This document shows, in pieces, positions 23,180 through 30,782 of a stretch of 33,908 nt of DNA. The stretch's first letter is position 1. Each line of letters starts with the position of its first letter. Position numbers and translations under genes: made by a program. The stretch comes from Myxococcales bacterium (lineage in GTDB: Bacteria > Myxococcota_A > UBA9042 > GCA-2863065): the NCBI GenBank assembly GCA_018780435.1, contig JADMJS010000441.1, positions 1 to 33,908 of the forward strand. Reading direction: 5' to 3'. The notes beneath the pieces are model-generated. The model did not search any database and was not told the origin of the DNA. It worked only from the letters and a program-made list of their open reading frames with translations.

Positions 23180-24030
23180 GCGCACGGTCTGCGCCGCGCC
23201 CGCTCGAGGTGCTGCGCACGGTGGCCCAACTTTGGACCCCCGACGCCTTCGAGTCCGTCGCGCCGACGACGACGTTGCGCGGCGGTGACGTCCACGCACG
23301 CGCCGCGGTCGACCTCTATCTCCCCGAGCGGCCCACCGGGGACACGCTCGTCTTGGTGCACGGCGGCGGCTTCATCGTCGGTTCGCGCCGCATGAAGCCG
23401 ATGCGCCTCCTCTCGACGCGGCTTCGTGCGCTCGGGATCACCGTCGCGTCCGTCACCTACCGCAAAATCCCGGAGCGCCTGGGTCGCCGTGGCGCGCCCA
23501 TCGCGGCGGCGCTGGCCGACGTGGTCGCCGGCGCCAGCGCGGTGCTCGACGCCTTGCCCGGCTACGGCCTCCCCTCAAGCCGCGTGACCCTCGCGGGCCT
23601 CTCCGCCGGCGGCACTCTCGCGCTCTTGGCCGCGGATCGCCTGCCGTGGGTCGCTCAAGTCGTTGGCGTGTTCGGCCTCTACGACTTCGGTCACTTGACG
23701 GGCCCCTTCGCCGGCCTGCTGCCGCCCCTCACGACGGGGAGCCGCGATCCGGCCGAGTGGCGGCGATGGTCTCCCATGACCTACGCCGGGCCCTACCAGC
23801 CCACCCATCTCCTCCACGGCACCGCCGATGCCCTCGTGCCCGTCGCGCAGGCGCAGCGGCTGCACGCCGATCGGGAAGCGATCGGGCGCGCCGGGACCTT
23901 GACGCTCTTCGAAGGTGCGCCGCACGCGTTCTTCAATACGCCCGGTCCCTTTGCGGAGCGTGGGATCGACGTCCTGGCCGAACGGATCTTGACGTTGAGC
24001 GCGCGTCTCGATGCGGGCCGCGTCGGCTGA
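23176..24030 (+). CDS. Alpha/beta hydrolase, HSL-type esterase
   Basis: 284 residues. The GTG at 23176 overlaps the preceding stop by 4 bases and has GGAG 8 bases upstream; the frame continues upstream to 23092 but without homology. The oxyanion motif HGGGF is at 62-66, the nucleophile elbow GLSAGG at 141-146 (Ser143), the acid is likely Asp218 in HGTADALVP, and the His is His250 in EGAPHAFFN. These are diagnostic for the hormone-sensitive-lipase/alpha-beta hydrolase fold-3 carboxylesterases, which cleave short to medium acyl esters. There is no signal peptide, so it is probably cytosolic. The natural substrate is unknown. The alkyltransferase-like gene follows after 14 bases. Confidence 0.92.
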   Translation: MSARSAPRPLEVLRTVAQLWTPDAFESVAPTTTLRGGDVHARAAVDLYLPERPTGDTLVLVHGGGFIVGSRRMKPMRLLSTRLRALGITVASVTYRKIPERLGRRGAPIAAALADVVAGASAVLDALPGYGLPSSRVTLAGLSAGGTLALLAADRLPWVAQVVGVFGLYDFGHLTGPFAGLLPPLTTGSRDPAEWRRWSPMTYAGPYQPTHLLHGTADALVPVAQAQRLHADREAIGRAGTLTLFEGAPHAFFNTPGPFAERGIDVLAERILTLSARLDAGRVG

Positions 24031-24044
24031 GGGGAGGGACCATC

Positions 24045-24365
24045 GTGCCCAGTCCGCCCGAAGCGCGTGTCATCGGACCCGGATTCCACGGGCGCGTCAC
24101 CGACGTCGTGCGGCTCGTGCCTCCCGGTTCGGTCGTGACTTACGGCGACGTGGGCCGGCTCCTCGGCTCCGCCCACATCGCGCGCCAAGTCGGCTGGGCG
24201 CTCGCGGCCTGTGCGCCGGACGTCCCGTGGCATCGCGTCGTCAACGCGCGTGGGGAGCTCACGTCGCCGTCCGCCTCAGAACAACGCGTCCGCCTCGCAG
24301 CAGAAGGTGTCGAGTTCGACGACCAAGGACGAGTGCTCCTGCGACGCCACCGATGGCAGCCCTGA
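24045..24365 (+). CDS. Alkyltransferase-like protein (ATL), MGMT family without the Cys
   Basis: 106-residue DNA-binding domain of the O6-alkylguanine-DNA alkyltransferase family. The active-site PCHR is PWHR here (residues 61-64, Trp62 in place of the alkyl-accepting Cys), which defines ATL proteins such as E. coli YbaZ and S. pombe Atl1. These bind O6-alkylguanine, flip it out and recruit nucleotide excision repair. Tyr33 (VTYGDVG) and the arginine finger in HIARQVGWAL (Arg47) are kept, as expected. The GTG start at 24045 has a strong GGGGAGGG 6-8 bases upstream. It ends exactly where the convergent gene ends, within a shared palindrome. Confidence 0.93.
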   Translation: MPSPPEARVIGPGFHGRVTDVVRLVPPGSVVTYGDVGRLLGSAHIARQVGWALAACAPDVPWHRVVNARGELTSPSASEQRVRLAAEGVEFDDQGRVLLRRHRWQP

Positions 24366-24372
24366 TCAGGGC
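24359..24372. repeat. 14-bp palindrome holding both convergent stop codons
   Basis: GCCCTGATCAGGGC is a perfect palindrome. TGA at 24363-24365 ends the ATL gene on the plus strand and TGA (24368-24366) ends the DUF5690-like gene on the minus strand, with no bases between. It may contribute to bidirectional termination, though it is short and without a loop. Confidence 0.7.
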
Positions 24373-25664
24373 CCCGGTGCAGACTCCGGGCTCGATTTGA
24401 GCCGCGCGGCGAAGTACGCGATCGAGAGGCCGAAGGTGACGGTCCCGATCACGGCCGTGACGTAGCTGAAGTCCTCGAAGAACTCGAGCCACGACAGATT
24501 GGGCTTCCCGAAGTTCTTGAAGAGCATGACGCCCACGCTGCCGAGGTACCCGAAGGCGTCGGCGACGTAGATGAGGAAGCCGGCCGTCGCGATCTGACCG
24601 CTCGCCGCGATGAGCCGGTCGAAGAGCATGGAATTGTAGGGGACGTAGACCAGATAGAGGCCGAAGCCGATGAGGGTCATCCACGTCACGGGGGAGATGT
24701 AGCCCGCCGAGTGGCACCAGGTCGCGACGCCGATCATGGCGCCACCGAGCGCCATGACGCCGTGGACGATGAGAAAAGCCAAACGATTCGAGCGGATCCG
24801 GTACAGCGCGGCGAGCACGATCAGGATGAAGAATCCGACCCACAGCTCGGTCGTCGCGAGGACGGACGGCTGCTCGGAGTAGCCGAGGGCCCCCCAAATC
24901 TCGACCGCGAAGCTGTCCCGGAAGTCCCGGTAGGCGGTGATAACCGCGTAGATGAAGGTCAGGACGATGATGCCGAAGAGGTATTGTCCGAGGAAGCGGC
25001 GCCTCGCGGCGCGGTCCATCGGTTCACGCTTCACGCGAAGCTGTTCGTCGAGCGCCGACGGCGGCGGGAGCACCCGTAACATCCACACGAAGAAGAACAT
25101 CGGCGGCAGGAAGAAAGCCCCGACGACGAAGGGCATCCAGACCTCGGGCACGCCCGCTTGCGTGACGCTCACGCCGACCGCCTTCACGACGCCGCTCGCC
25201 ACGATGAAGCTCGCCGAGAGGCCCGCCCCGAGGACCTCCGTGAGCCGCCGACCTTCCAAGAACCCAAAGACGAGCCCCCACACCATCCCCAAAGGGACGC
25301 CGTTCAGGAACATCGCCATGGCGTTCCAAGGCGCGGGGATCACGGCAAAGAGCAGCAACGCGAGCCACGACGCCGCAATCAGGAGCGCGATGGCCCGCGC
25401 GCGGCTGGCGGCCGTCGACTCGGAGACGACCTTGATCCCGAGGAACTTGCTGAGCGTATAACCGATGACCTGACTGACGACGTAGAGGATCTTGAGCTTC
25501 ACCTCGGATCCGAAGAACGAGGCGTAGCCCGCGTAGCCCGCGGCGGTAAAAGGCCTACGGAACGCATACATGCAAAAGTAGGTCGAGAATGACGCGACGA
25601 TCGCGAACACCGCGAAAACGGCGTCTGGGGCGTTCTGCAGCCAGCGCGTGACGCGGGCGTTCAC
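24366..25664 (-). CDS. DUF5690-like MFS-fold membrane protein
   Basis: 432 residues, about 12 membrane segments. The wording FSTYFCMYAFRRPFTAAGYAG near the N-terminus, LKILYVVSQVIGYTLSKFLGIKVVSE, FLNGVPLGMVWGLVFGFLEGRR and GAGLSASFIVASGVVKAVG match what I recall of the DUF5690 family (MFS-like, mostly in Bacteroidetes and Planctomycetes). The R-R-P-F motif after segment 1 is reminiscent of organophosphate:phosphate antiporters, so phosphorylated solute transport is one option. Substrate unknown. The GTG start at 25664 has no strong ribosome site. It ends flush against the ATL gene. A hairpin (25714-25740) separates it from the upstream membrane gene, so it may have its own promoter. Confidence 0.85.
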   Translation of the reverse strand: MNARVTRWLQNAPDAVFAVFAIVASFSTYFCMYAFRRPFTAAGYAGYASFFGSEVKLKILYVVSQVIGYTLSKFLGIKVVSESTAASRARAIALLIAASWLALLLFAVIPAPWNAMAMFLNGVPLGMVWGLVFGFLEGRRLTEVLGAGLSASFIVASGVVKAVGVSVTQAGVPEVWMPFVVGAFFLPPMFFFVWMLRVLPPPSALDEQLRVKREPMDRAARRRFLGQYLFGIIVLTFIYAVITAYRDFRDSFAVEIWGALGYSEQPSVLATTELWVGFFILIVLAALYRIRSNRLAFLIVHGVMALGGAMIGVATWCHSAGYISPVTWMTLIGFGLYLVYVPYNSMLFDRLIAASGQIATAGFLIYVADAFGYLGSVGVMLFKNFGKPNLSWLEFFEDFSYVTAVIGTVTFGLSIAYFAARLKSSPESAPGP

Positions 25665-25713
25665 CGGGCGAGCGCGGCGGCCATCAACGCGACGTCACGG
25701 AGCGAAATCACAG

Positions 25714-25740
25714 CGTCTCCCGTCCGGGCCGGGCGAGACG
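25714..25740 (-). terminator. Hairpin after the DUF6524-like gene
   Basis: On the minus strand, 1 base after the stop codon, CGTCT and CCCG pair with CGGG and AGACG around a GCCCGGA loop, with a 2-base bulge: a 9-bp GC-rich stem. Only a weak T-run follows further on (GTGATTT). Position and stability suggest a terminator. Confidence 0.5.
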
Positions 25741-25741
25741 T

Positions 25742-26197
25742 TCAGTGGTTGTGATCGACATGATCTTCAGCGGCGATGTCGACCTGGCCGGTGAGGCGCT
25801 TCCAGAGGAACGACGCCGTCATGCCCAGGGCCAGGTAGATGGAGAGCGCGAGCTGAAGGATCCAGGTGAGGGCCGTGGCGTTCTTCGGGTCGAACCAGCC
25901 CTTGCTTTGCATGAGCCAGATCAAGGCAGCGAAGATGAGGAGGAAGAAGATGGACCCGATGTTGCCGAGTGACCCGGCGGCGGCGCGTCCCGCGACGAAG
26001 TAGGCGGCGGTGAGGACGAGCCCGGCCAGCGCCTTCAGCGGCAGGCTTTCGGTGTTCCACTCCGAGATCCAGTGGACGTAGCTCCATCCCATCGGGTTGT
26101 ACGTGAGCAGCACCAGCGCCAGGGCGCTGATCCAACGCCAAGCGAAGCCACTCCAGCCAAAAGCGCCCGACGCCGCATTCAGTTTCGACTCTGCCAC
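25742..26197 (-). CDS. Four-segment membrane protein (DUF6524-like)
   Basis: 151 residues with four hydrophobic helices (about 18-36, 50-70, 79-95, 108-130). N-terminal FAWRWISALALVLLTYNPMGWSYVHW and the Gly/Ala-rich second helix agree with the DUF6524 pattern as I remember it (YNP.G.SY.HW). The C-terminus is a His-rich cytosolic or periplasmic tail ending DHVDHNH that might bind metal. No function is known. The GTG start at 26197 has GAGGGGGG 7 bases upstream. It is divergent from the Cys-rich protein; the 286 bases between hold an AT-richer patch around 26320-26360 that could contain promoters, but no clear boxes. Confidence 0.75.
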   Translation of the reverse strand: MAESKLNAASGAFGWSGFAWRWISALALVLLTYNPMGWSYVHWISEWNTESLPLKALAGLVLTAAYFVAGRAAAGSLGNIGSIFFLLIFAALIWLMQSKGWFDPKNATALTWILQLALSIYLALGMTASFLWKRLTGQVDIAAEDHVDHNH

Positions 26198-26483
26198 GCT
26201 CGTACCCCCCTCAAAACCGTTGCTTGAACCGGTCGCGATTCGACCCTACTAAAATGCGGGAGCAGCATACGCGATGCCTGAGACTTCGGGAACTGCACCC
26301 CCCAGCGCCTGGACAGCGTGCTTTTGCTTTTTCCAATTCCCCAGCTTCGTCTAAGCTCCGAACAAAGGTTCGGGATGCATGGGCACCCCCTGAACCCGAC
26401 GTTGGGGTCGCGGGCGGGGGCCTGGGCCCACTACAGGGACGCGGTGAGACCGTGGCCCGTCCAAAGGCGGCGAAGGGATGCAG

Positions 26484-28775
26484 ATGACGAGCTGGGTGAA
26501 GACGATGACCGGTGCCAGGACGTTCGGCGCTCGTATGGCACTGATCGGTGGTGCGCTCCTCGGGACTGCGATCCCGAGCACGGCGTCTGCGGTCGGGGGC
26601 GAGTGCGGCTTTGGCGGCACGAAGATCGCCGAAGACTGCACCCTCCTCGGCTGGGAGAAGGCAGGGGACTTCTACATCGGTTGCTGCAGCGCGAGCACTC
26701 TCGTCTGGTGTGAGCAAGACGGCACGGCGCTCTGCACGATCACGTGTGCCAATTCCGGCAACACCTGTGGCTGGGCGGATTCGGGCGGATTCTACGCTTG
26801 CACCGAGTCGGCCGATCCGGACCCCAGCGGCGCCAACCCCATCGTCTGTGATGTTCCCTGTACCGCGCAATGCGACGGCAAGACCTGCGGGTTCGACGGG
26901 TGCCTCGGCTCCTGTGGCTCGTGCTCGGGCGGCACGCCGGACTGCGTGGACGGGAGCTGCACCTGCACCCCGAAGTGTGACGGCAAGACCTGCGGCGACG
27001 ACGGCTGCGGCGGGACCTGTGGCACGTGCGGCGACGGCGAATCCTGCTTCAGTGACAGCTGCTGCAAGCCGCAATGTGACGGCAAGACCTGCGGCGACGA
27101 CGGCTGCGGCGGCACCTGCGGCACCTGCGAGTCCGGCAACTTCTGCGACCCGGCGGGCTCCTGCCAGATCTGCACGTGTGATGGCCGTACCTGTGGCGAC
27201 GACGGCTGCGGCGTGCCCTGCGGCACGTGTACGGCCGGGCTTGGCTGCGACACCGCGGGCCAGTGCGTCGACGTGCCCGGGGGGTGTGCCTCCACGGACA
27301 CGCCCGGCTGCAGCGGCTGCGCCTGTGAGACCGAGGTCTGCACGGAGGACGATTACTGCTGCAGCACCGAGTGGGACTTCGTCTGCGTGTCGATGTGCGC
27401 GGACACCGAGATCGTGGAGTGCCCGTGCGTGCCTCAGTGTGACGGTCTCGCCTGTGGCGACGACGGCTGCGGCGGCACCTGCGGCACGTGCGGCGACGGC
27501 ACCCAGTGCGCTCCAGATGGTTCGAAGTGCTTCGCGTGCGACTGCACCGGCCAGGAGTGTGGCGACAACGGCTGCGGCACCAGCTGCGGCGACTGCGGCG
27601 AGGGCGAGCTCTGCACGACCGGGCAGTGCGTACCGCTCGGGTGCGGCGCCGACCCGAACGGTGAGCCGGGGTGCAAGGATTGCGCGTGCCAAGCCTGCGT
27701 CTGTGCGGCCGACGACTACTGCTGCAACACATCGTGGGACAGCCTTTGTGTCGGGGCCTGCGGCGCGGATTGCGGTGGCAACTGCCCAGAATGTATACCG
27801 AACTGCATCGAGAAGGAGTGTGGCGACGACGGCTGCGGCGGTTCCTGCGGCGCGTGTGCCACCGAGGGCGAGGTTTGCTCGACCGTGAATGCGCTCTGCT
27901 GCAAGCCCCAGTGTGACGGCAAGCAGTGCGGTAGCGATGGCTGCGGCGGGACCTGCGGCGAGTGCGACAGCGGGCTCATCTGCGAAGACAGCCAGTGCGT
28001 CACGTGTACGCCCCAGTGCGCCGGGCTTTCCTGCGGCGACGACGGCTGCGGTGGCACCTGCGGTGAGTGCGCCGCTGGCAAGGAGTGCGTGTCCGGCAAC
28101 TGCGCAGGCCCGTACCCCGAGGCGTGTAAGGGCGCTGGCGAGCCGTCGGCGGCGACGTGCCCCGAGGGTCTGACCAACGAGGGGTGCTGTGACGCCCAGG
28201 GGCGGGTGACGTGGTGCGATGGCGGTCAGCTCTTCTGCGCCGACTGCAACCAAGCCGAATCGCCCACCTGCGGTTGGAGCGAAGAGAATCGGTACTATGA
28301 CTGCGGCGTGACGGGCGAGGAGGCCACGGGCGAGTTCCCGATCGGGTGCGGCTTCTGCGCGCCGAACTGCGCGGGCAAGACGTGCGGCGACGACGGCTGT
28401 GGCGGGACCTGCGGAAAGTGCGGGCTCGACCAGACGTGCTCCGCCGAAGGCCAATGCATCGGCGGCGGTACCGATGGCACGCCCGGTGACGACGCCACCG
28501 ACGGGACCGATGGTGCGACGGACGCCACGGACGGGACGCCGGGGACCGATGGCACCGACGGCGCGACGGACGCGACAGACGGCGCGACCGACGCGACCGA
28601 TGGCGCGACCGACGGCACCGATGGCGCTACCGGCGCCGATGGCGCAGCGGCGGGTGGCTCGGGCGGGAGCAGCGGCTGTTCGAGCGCGACCAGCCGCAAT
28701 GACTCGTTCGCGGCGGCCTTCTTGGTCGGGATGATGTTGATGCTCGGGCTCATCGCTCGACGTCGCATCGGCTGA
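26484..28775 (+). CDS. Large Cys-rich repeat surface protein with C-terminal sorting tail
   Basis: 763 residues. GAAGGG lies 6 bases before the ATG at 26484; an ATG at 26478 precedes it by two codons. Signal peptide to about residue 36 (LIGGALLGTAIPSTASA). The body has about ten copies of a unit around CDGKTCGDDGCGGTCG plus a variable C-rich loop, and two copies of a different module with C-x3-DDYCC-x-T-x-WD-x2-CV (near 27330-27410 and 27690-27770). Two similar non-repeat modules (TLLGWEKAGDFYIGCC near the start, LTNEGCCDAQGRVTWC near the end) bracket the array. A low-complexity DGTDGATDATDG stalk then leads to SGCSS (Cys732), a membrane helix and RRR: a MYXO-CTERM-like sorting signal. All Cys suggest a disulfide-stiffened extracellular rod, anchored at the surface. 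Confidence 0.9.
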   Translation: MTSWVKTMTGARTFGARMALIGGALLGTAIPSTASAVGGECGFGGTKIAEDCTLLGWEKAGDFYIGCCSASTLVWCEQDGTALCTITCANSGNTCGWADSGGFYACTESADPDPSGANPIVCDVPCTAQCDGKTCGFDGCLGSCGSCSGGTPDCVDGSCTCTPKCDGKTCGDDGCGGTCGTCGDGESCFSDSCCKPQCDGKTCGDDGCGGTCGTCESGNFCDPAGSCQICTCDGRTCGDDGCGVPCGTCTAGLGCDTAGQCVDVPGGCASTDTPGCSGCACETEVCTEDDYCCSTEWDFVCVSMCADTEIVECPCVPQCDGLACGDDGCGGTCGTCGDGTQCAPDGSKCFACDCTGQECGDNGCGTSCGDCGEGELCTTGQCVPLGCGADPNGEPGCKDCACQACVCAADDYCCNTSWDSLCVGACGADCGGNCPECIPNCIEKECGDDGCGGSCGACATEGEVCSTVNALCCKPQCDGKQCGSDGCGGTCGECDSGLICEDSQCVTCTPQCAGLSCGDDGCGGTCGECAAGKECVSGNCAGPYPEACKGAGEPSAATCPEGLTNEGCCDAQGRVTWCDGGQLFCADCNQAESPTCGWSEENRYYDCGVTGEEATGEFPIGCGFCAPNCAGKTCGDDGCGGTCGKCGLDQTCSAEGQCIGGGTDGTPGDDATDGTDGATDATDGTPGTDGTDGATDATDGATDATDGATDGTDGATGADGAAAGGSGGSSGCSSATSRNDSFAAAFLVGMMLMLGLIARRRIG

Positions 28776-28787
28776 CCCGAGTGCGGT

Positions 28788-28823
28788 CGCGCCAGGACTA
28801 CTCGTCGGAGTCGTGTTGGCGCG
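28788..28823. terminator. Bidirectional hairpin between convergent genes
   Basis: CGCGCCA (28788-28794) pairs perfectly with TGGCGCG (28817-28823), with an inner ACTC-GTCG-GAGT hairpin. It lies 12 bases after the Cys-rich gene and 53 bases before the end of the minus-strand metallopeptidase-like gene, the right place to terminate both. No T-run. Confidence 0.55.
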
Positions 28824-28876
28824 TACCCACGGACCGCTTCGAGCAGGTCCCGTGCCTCTCTTACCCCTCTACAGTG

Positions 28877-30124
28877 TCACCGCGGACAGGCGTCCAGCGA
28901 CCACGGGAAGCCGAGCGCCAATGCGGCCGCTTCGATGTCTCCCGCCGCGCGCGGACAGGCGAAGACTCGTAGCCAATCATTGAGGTCGGCGCCGACGGGG
29001 CCGATGTCCTCGCCGCCTCTGGGGTTGCCACCGGCACCGTGCGGTGACAGCGCCGCATCGAGGGCCTCCCCCACGGGCCAGCTCGCGGTGTCGTCGTCGA
29101 TGGCCGGCGCGTCCACTCCGTCCCAAAGCAAGGCGTAGATCACGGCTTCGCTGACGAGCCCGCTGGCGTCACCTTCCGGAACGGTCCCTCGCGTCTCTTC
29201 AGGGGGCGTTTCGAGGTCGAGGACGTAGACGCGCGCCGGCTGCGCGTCGACATATCGGGCGTCGTTGCGCACGATCGCCTGAAACCAGGTCGCGAAGCCC
29301 TCAGACCACGCCATCGTCGGAGCAGCCGGCTCCAGATCGTGAAAGCCACCGGGATTTGAGTACACCCCGTAGATCGCTTCGATGTAGTGGCCCAGCTCGT
29401 GGAGCACGACAGCGTCGTCGTGAGCATCGACGTCCCCCTCCTCACCGGTTAGCTCGAGAACGAAGCGTGCCACGTAGAAGCATGAGCCGCAGACGGGGCG
29501 TTGCGCCGGGCCCCAGAGCACGCGCAAGCCTGGGGGAGGGGTTCGCGTGGGCGCCCGCCCTTCGAGTCGCGCGGCGGCTCGGTGCACCTGTTCGAGGACG
29601 TTGAACGCACCCGCGGCGTAGAGTTCGTCGACCCCAAGCCGCCCTTCGGTTGCCGGGAAACGCAACGACCAGGGCGGGGCCGTGTCGTCGGGCGCCACCT
29701 CGACGGCGAAGGGCAGGGCCCCACCGCTTTCACCGGCTGGCCCATCGGCGTCGAGGATCAGGGCCAGCTCACTGTCCGGCTCGTCGGTGTCGGCCTCGAG
29801 GACCCAGCAACCTTCGTCGGTGGTCACGGTAAACGCGAGAGGATCTAGCCCTGCAGCGAGCGTCAAGCGCGCGCCGCGAATGGGCGTCCAAACCGCGACA
29901 TTGTCGCCTTCGTCACGGAGTCGCTTCAGGTAGGCTGCGTTGCCGCTGACACGCACCCGTCGGCCGTCGCGTTCGAAGCGCGGTTCACAGGGGCTCAAGG
30001 GGACCGGGACATCTGGGATCGGGCCGCTGTCGACGACCACACCGACGTCGGCCGTTACGCCGGCCGTCCCATCTGAGCAGGCGAGCCCGAGGGCCAGAGC
30101 GGTGCCACGGCCGAGGCCCGCCAA
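28877..30124 (-). CDS. HELGH lipoprotein, putative zinc metallopeptidase
   Basis: 415 residues from a TTG at 30124, chosen because it directly starts a lipoprotein signal (GTALALGLAC, Cys16); the frame runs to 30229, overlapping the TetR gene, but without a signal. The N-terminal part holds beta strands with a Cys (DEGCWVLEAD). The C-terminal part has VVLHELGHYIEAIYG and, 24 residues on, WSEGFATWF: a HExxH followed by a Glu, the gluzincin zinc site. This supports a peptidase of the outer membrane or periplasm, family not identified. A catalytic role is inferred from these residues alone. Start 19 bases after the TetR stop, so the two may be co-transcribed. A downstream start is unlikely as the signal would be lost. 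Confidence 0.8.
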   Translation of the reverse strand: MAGLGRGTALALGLACSDGTAGVTADVGVVVDSGPIPDVPVPLSPCEPRFERDGRRVRVSGNAAYLKRLRDEGDNVAVWTPIRGARLTLAAGLDPLAFTVTTDEGCWVLEADTDEPDSELALILDADGPAGESGGALPFAVEVAPDDTAPPWSLRFPATEGRLGVDELYAAGAFNVLEQVHRAAARLEGRAPTRTPPPGLRVLWGPAQRPVCGSCFYVARFVLELTGEEGDVDAHDDAVVLHELGHYIEAIYGVYSNPGGFHDLEPAAPTMAWSEGFATWFQAIVRNDARYVDAQPARVYVLDLETPPEETRGTVPEGDASGLVSEAVIYALLWDGVDAPAIDDDTASWPVGEALDAALSPHGAGGNPRGGEDIGPVGADLNDWLRVFACPRAAGDIEAAALALGFPWSLDACPR

Positions 30125-30143
30125 TCGATCGGCTCGACGGGGT

Positions 30144-30710
30144 TCAGGGGACGTCGAGCGCCATCGGGACGAGGAGCTGCGCCGCGTAGCGCATGTGCTC
30201 GACCAAGCTGTCTTCGTTGGCGATCCCACCCATCCATCCTACCAGCTGGGCGAACCAGATCTGTTGGAGAAGGAAGGCGATCCGTTGATCGTTCGGTGGC
30301 GCGTTGCCTTCACCCGCGATGGTCAGGTTGATGAGCGTCCCGACGCTCGTGTGGAAGCGCGTGACCCGCTCAGTGAGGCTCGGATCGCCTGCGGAGAGGG
30401 CCCGGAGGACCGCCCGCGCGAAGTTCGGCTTCGCGCAGAGCGCAGTGGTGGCGAGCGCGAAGAACTGCGCCACCCGTTCGACGGGACGATCGCCCGGGAT
30501 CGGGTAAGTGCGGATCATCATATCGAAGGTCTCCATCTCGCGCTCGAGGGCGGCGATCAGGATGTCCTCCTTGCCACGAAATCGCTTGTAAACCGTACCT
30601 AGTGCGACGGATGCCTTGTCGGCAACGTCTCGTAGTCGTACGGCTTCAAATCCGCCCAGCTCCGCGAGCTCGATGGCGGTATCAACGATGCGTCTTGCTC
30701 TTTCTTCCAC
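30144..30710 (-). CDS. TetR-family transcriptional repressor
   Basis: 188 residues. N-terminal helix-turn-helix (about 5-50): IVDTAIELAELGGFEAVRLRDVADKASVALGTVYKRFRGKE is the standard TetR DNA-binding domain, with the GTVYKRF recognition-helix pattern. The C-terminal helical domain (ERVAQFFALATTAL, NLTIAGEGNAP) is the ligand-binding part, with no identifiable ligand; it resembles the KstR2-type group. The GTG at 30710 is the first start after an in-frame stop. Upstream lies an inverted repeat and promoter-like motif (30720-30750), possibly its own operator. The lipoprotein metallopeptidase-like gene follows immediately and is a likely target. Confidence 0.93.
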   Translation of the reverse strand: MEERARRIVDTAIELAELGGFEAVRLRDVADKASVALGTVYKRFRGKEDILIAALEREMETFDMMIRTYPIPGDRPVERVAQFFALATTALCAKPNFARAVLRALSAGDPSLTERVTRFHTSVGTLINLTIAGEGNAPPNDQRIAFLLQQIWFAQLVGWMGGIANEDSLVEHMRYAAQLLVPMALDVP

Positions 30711-30719
30711 GGCGCTGCG

Positions 30720-30750
30720 TCATTACACGTCAGGCCTCGATCGTCAATGA
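30720..30750 (-). promoter_or_regulatory. Candidate promoter/operator of the TetR gene
   Basis: On the minus strand TTGACG (30747-30742) and TGTAAT (30727-30722) resemble -35 and -10 boxes, but with an unusually short 14-base spacer. TCATT (30720-30724) and AATGA (30746-30750) flank them as an inverted pair, and CGTCA occurs twice. Transcription would begin almost at the GTG start (30710), giving a nearly leaderless message. An autorepressor site is a reasonable guess, not proven. Confidence 0.35.
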
Positions 30751-30782
30751 CTGGTTGGGCGATGGGCGCGACAGAGCGGAGG

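Noticed and set aside
21821..23299. 492-codon minus-strand frame
   Set aside because: Opposite the Ig-like lipoprotein and VTT-like genes, which have signals and ribosome sites; no recognisable content.
26198..26483. Search for an RNA gene or riboswitch in the largest gap (286 bases)
   Set aside because: Only an AT-richer patch near 26320-26360 and scattered short inverted repeats; no structured element I can support.
26854..28440. Possible CRISPR-like array from regular repeats
   Set aside because: The repeats are coding, in frame, of unequal spacing and degenerate at third positions; they encode the CDGKTCGDDGCGGTCG units.
26211..28454. 747-codon minus-strand open frame opposite the Cys-rich gene
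   Set aside because: Its Ala/Val/Arg low-complexity sequence is the mirror of the Cys/Gly/Asp repeats, with no homology-like motif and no good start; stop codons are rare there because of the repeat's base composition.
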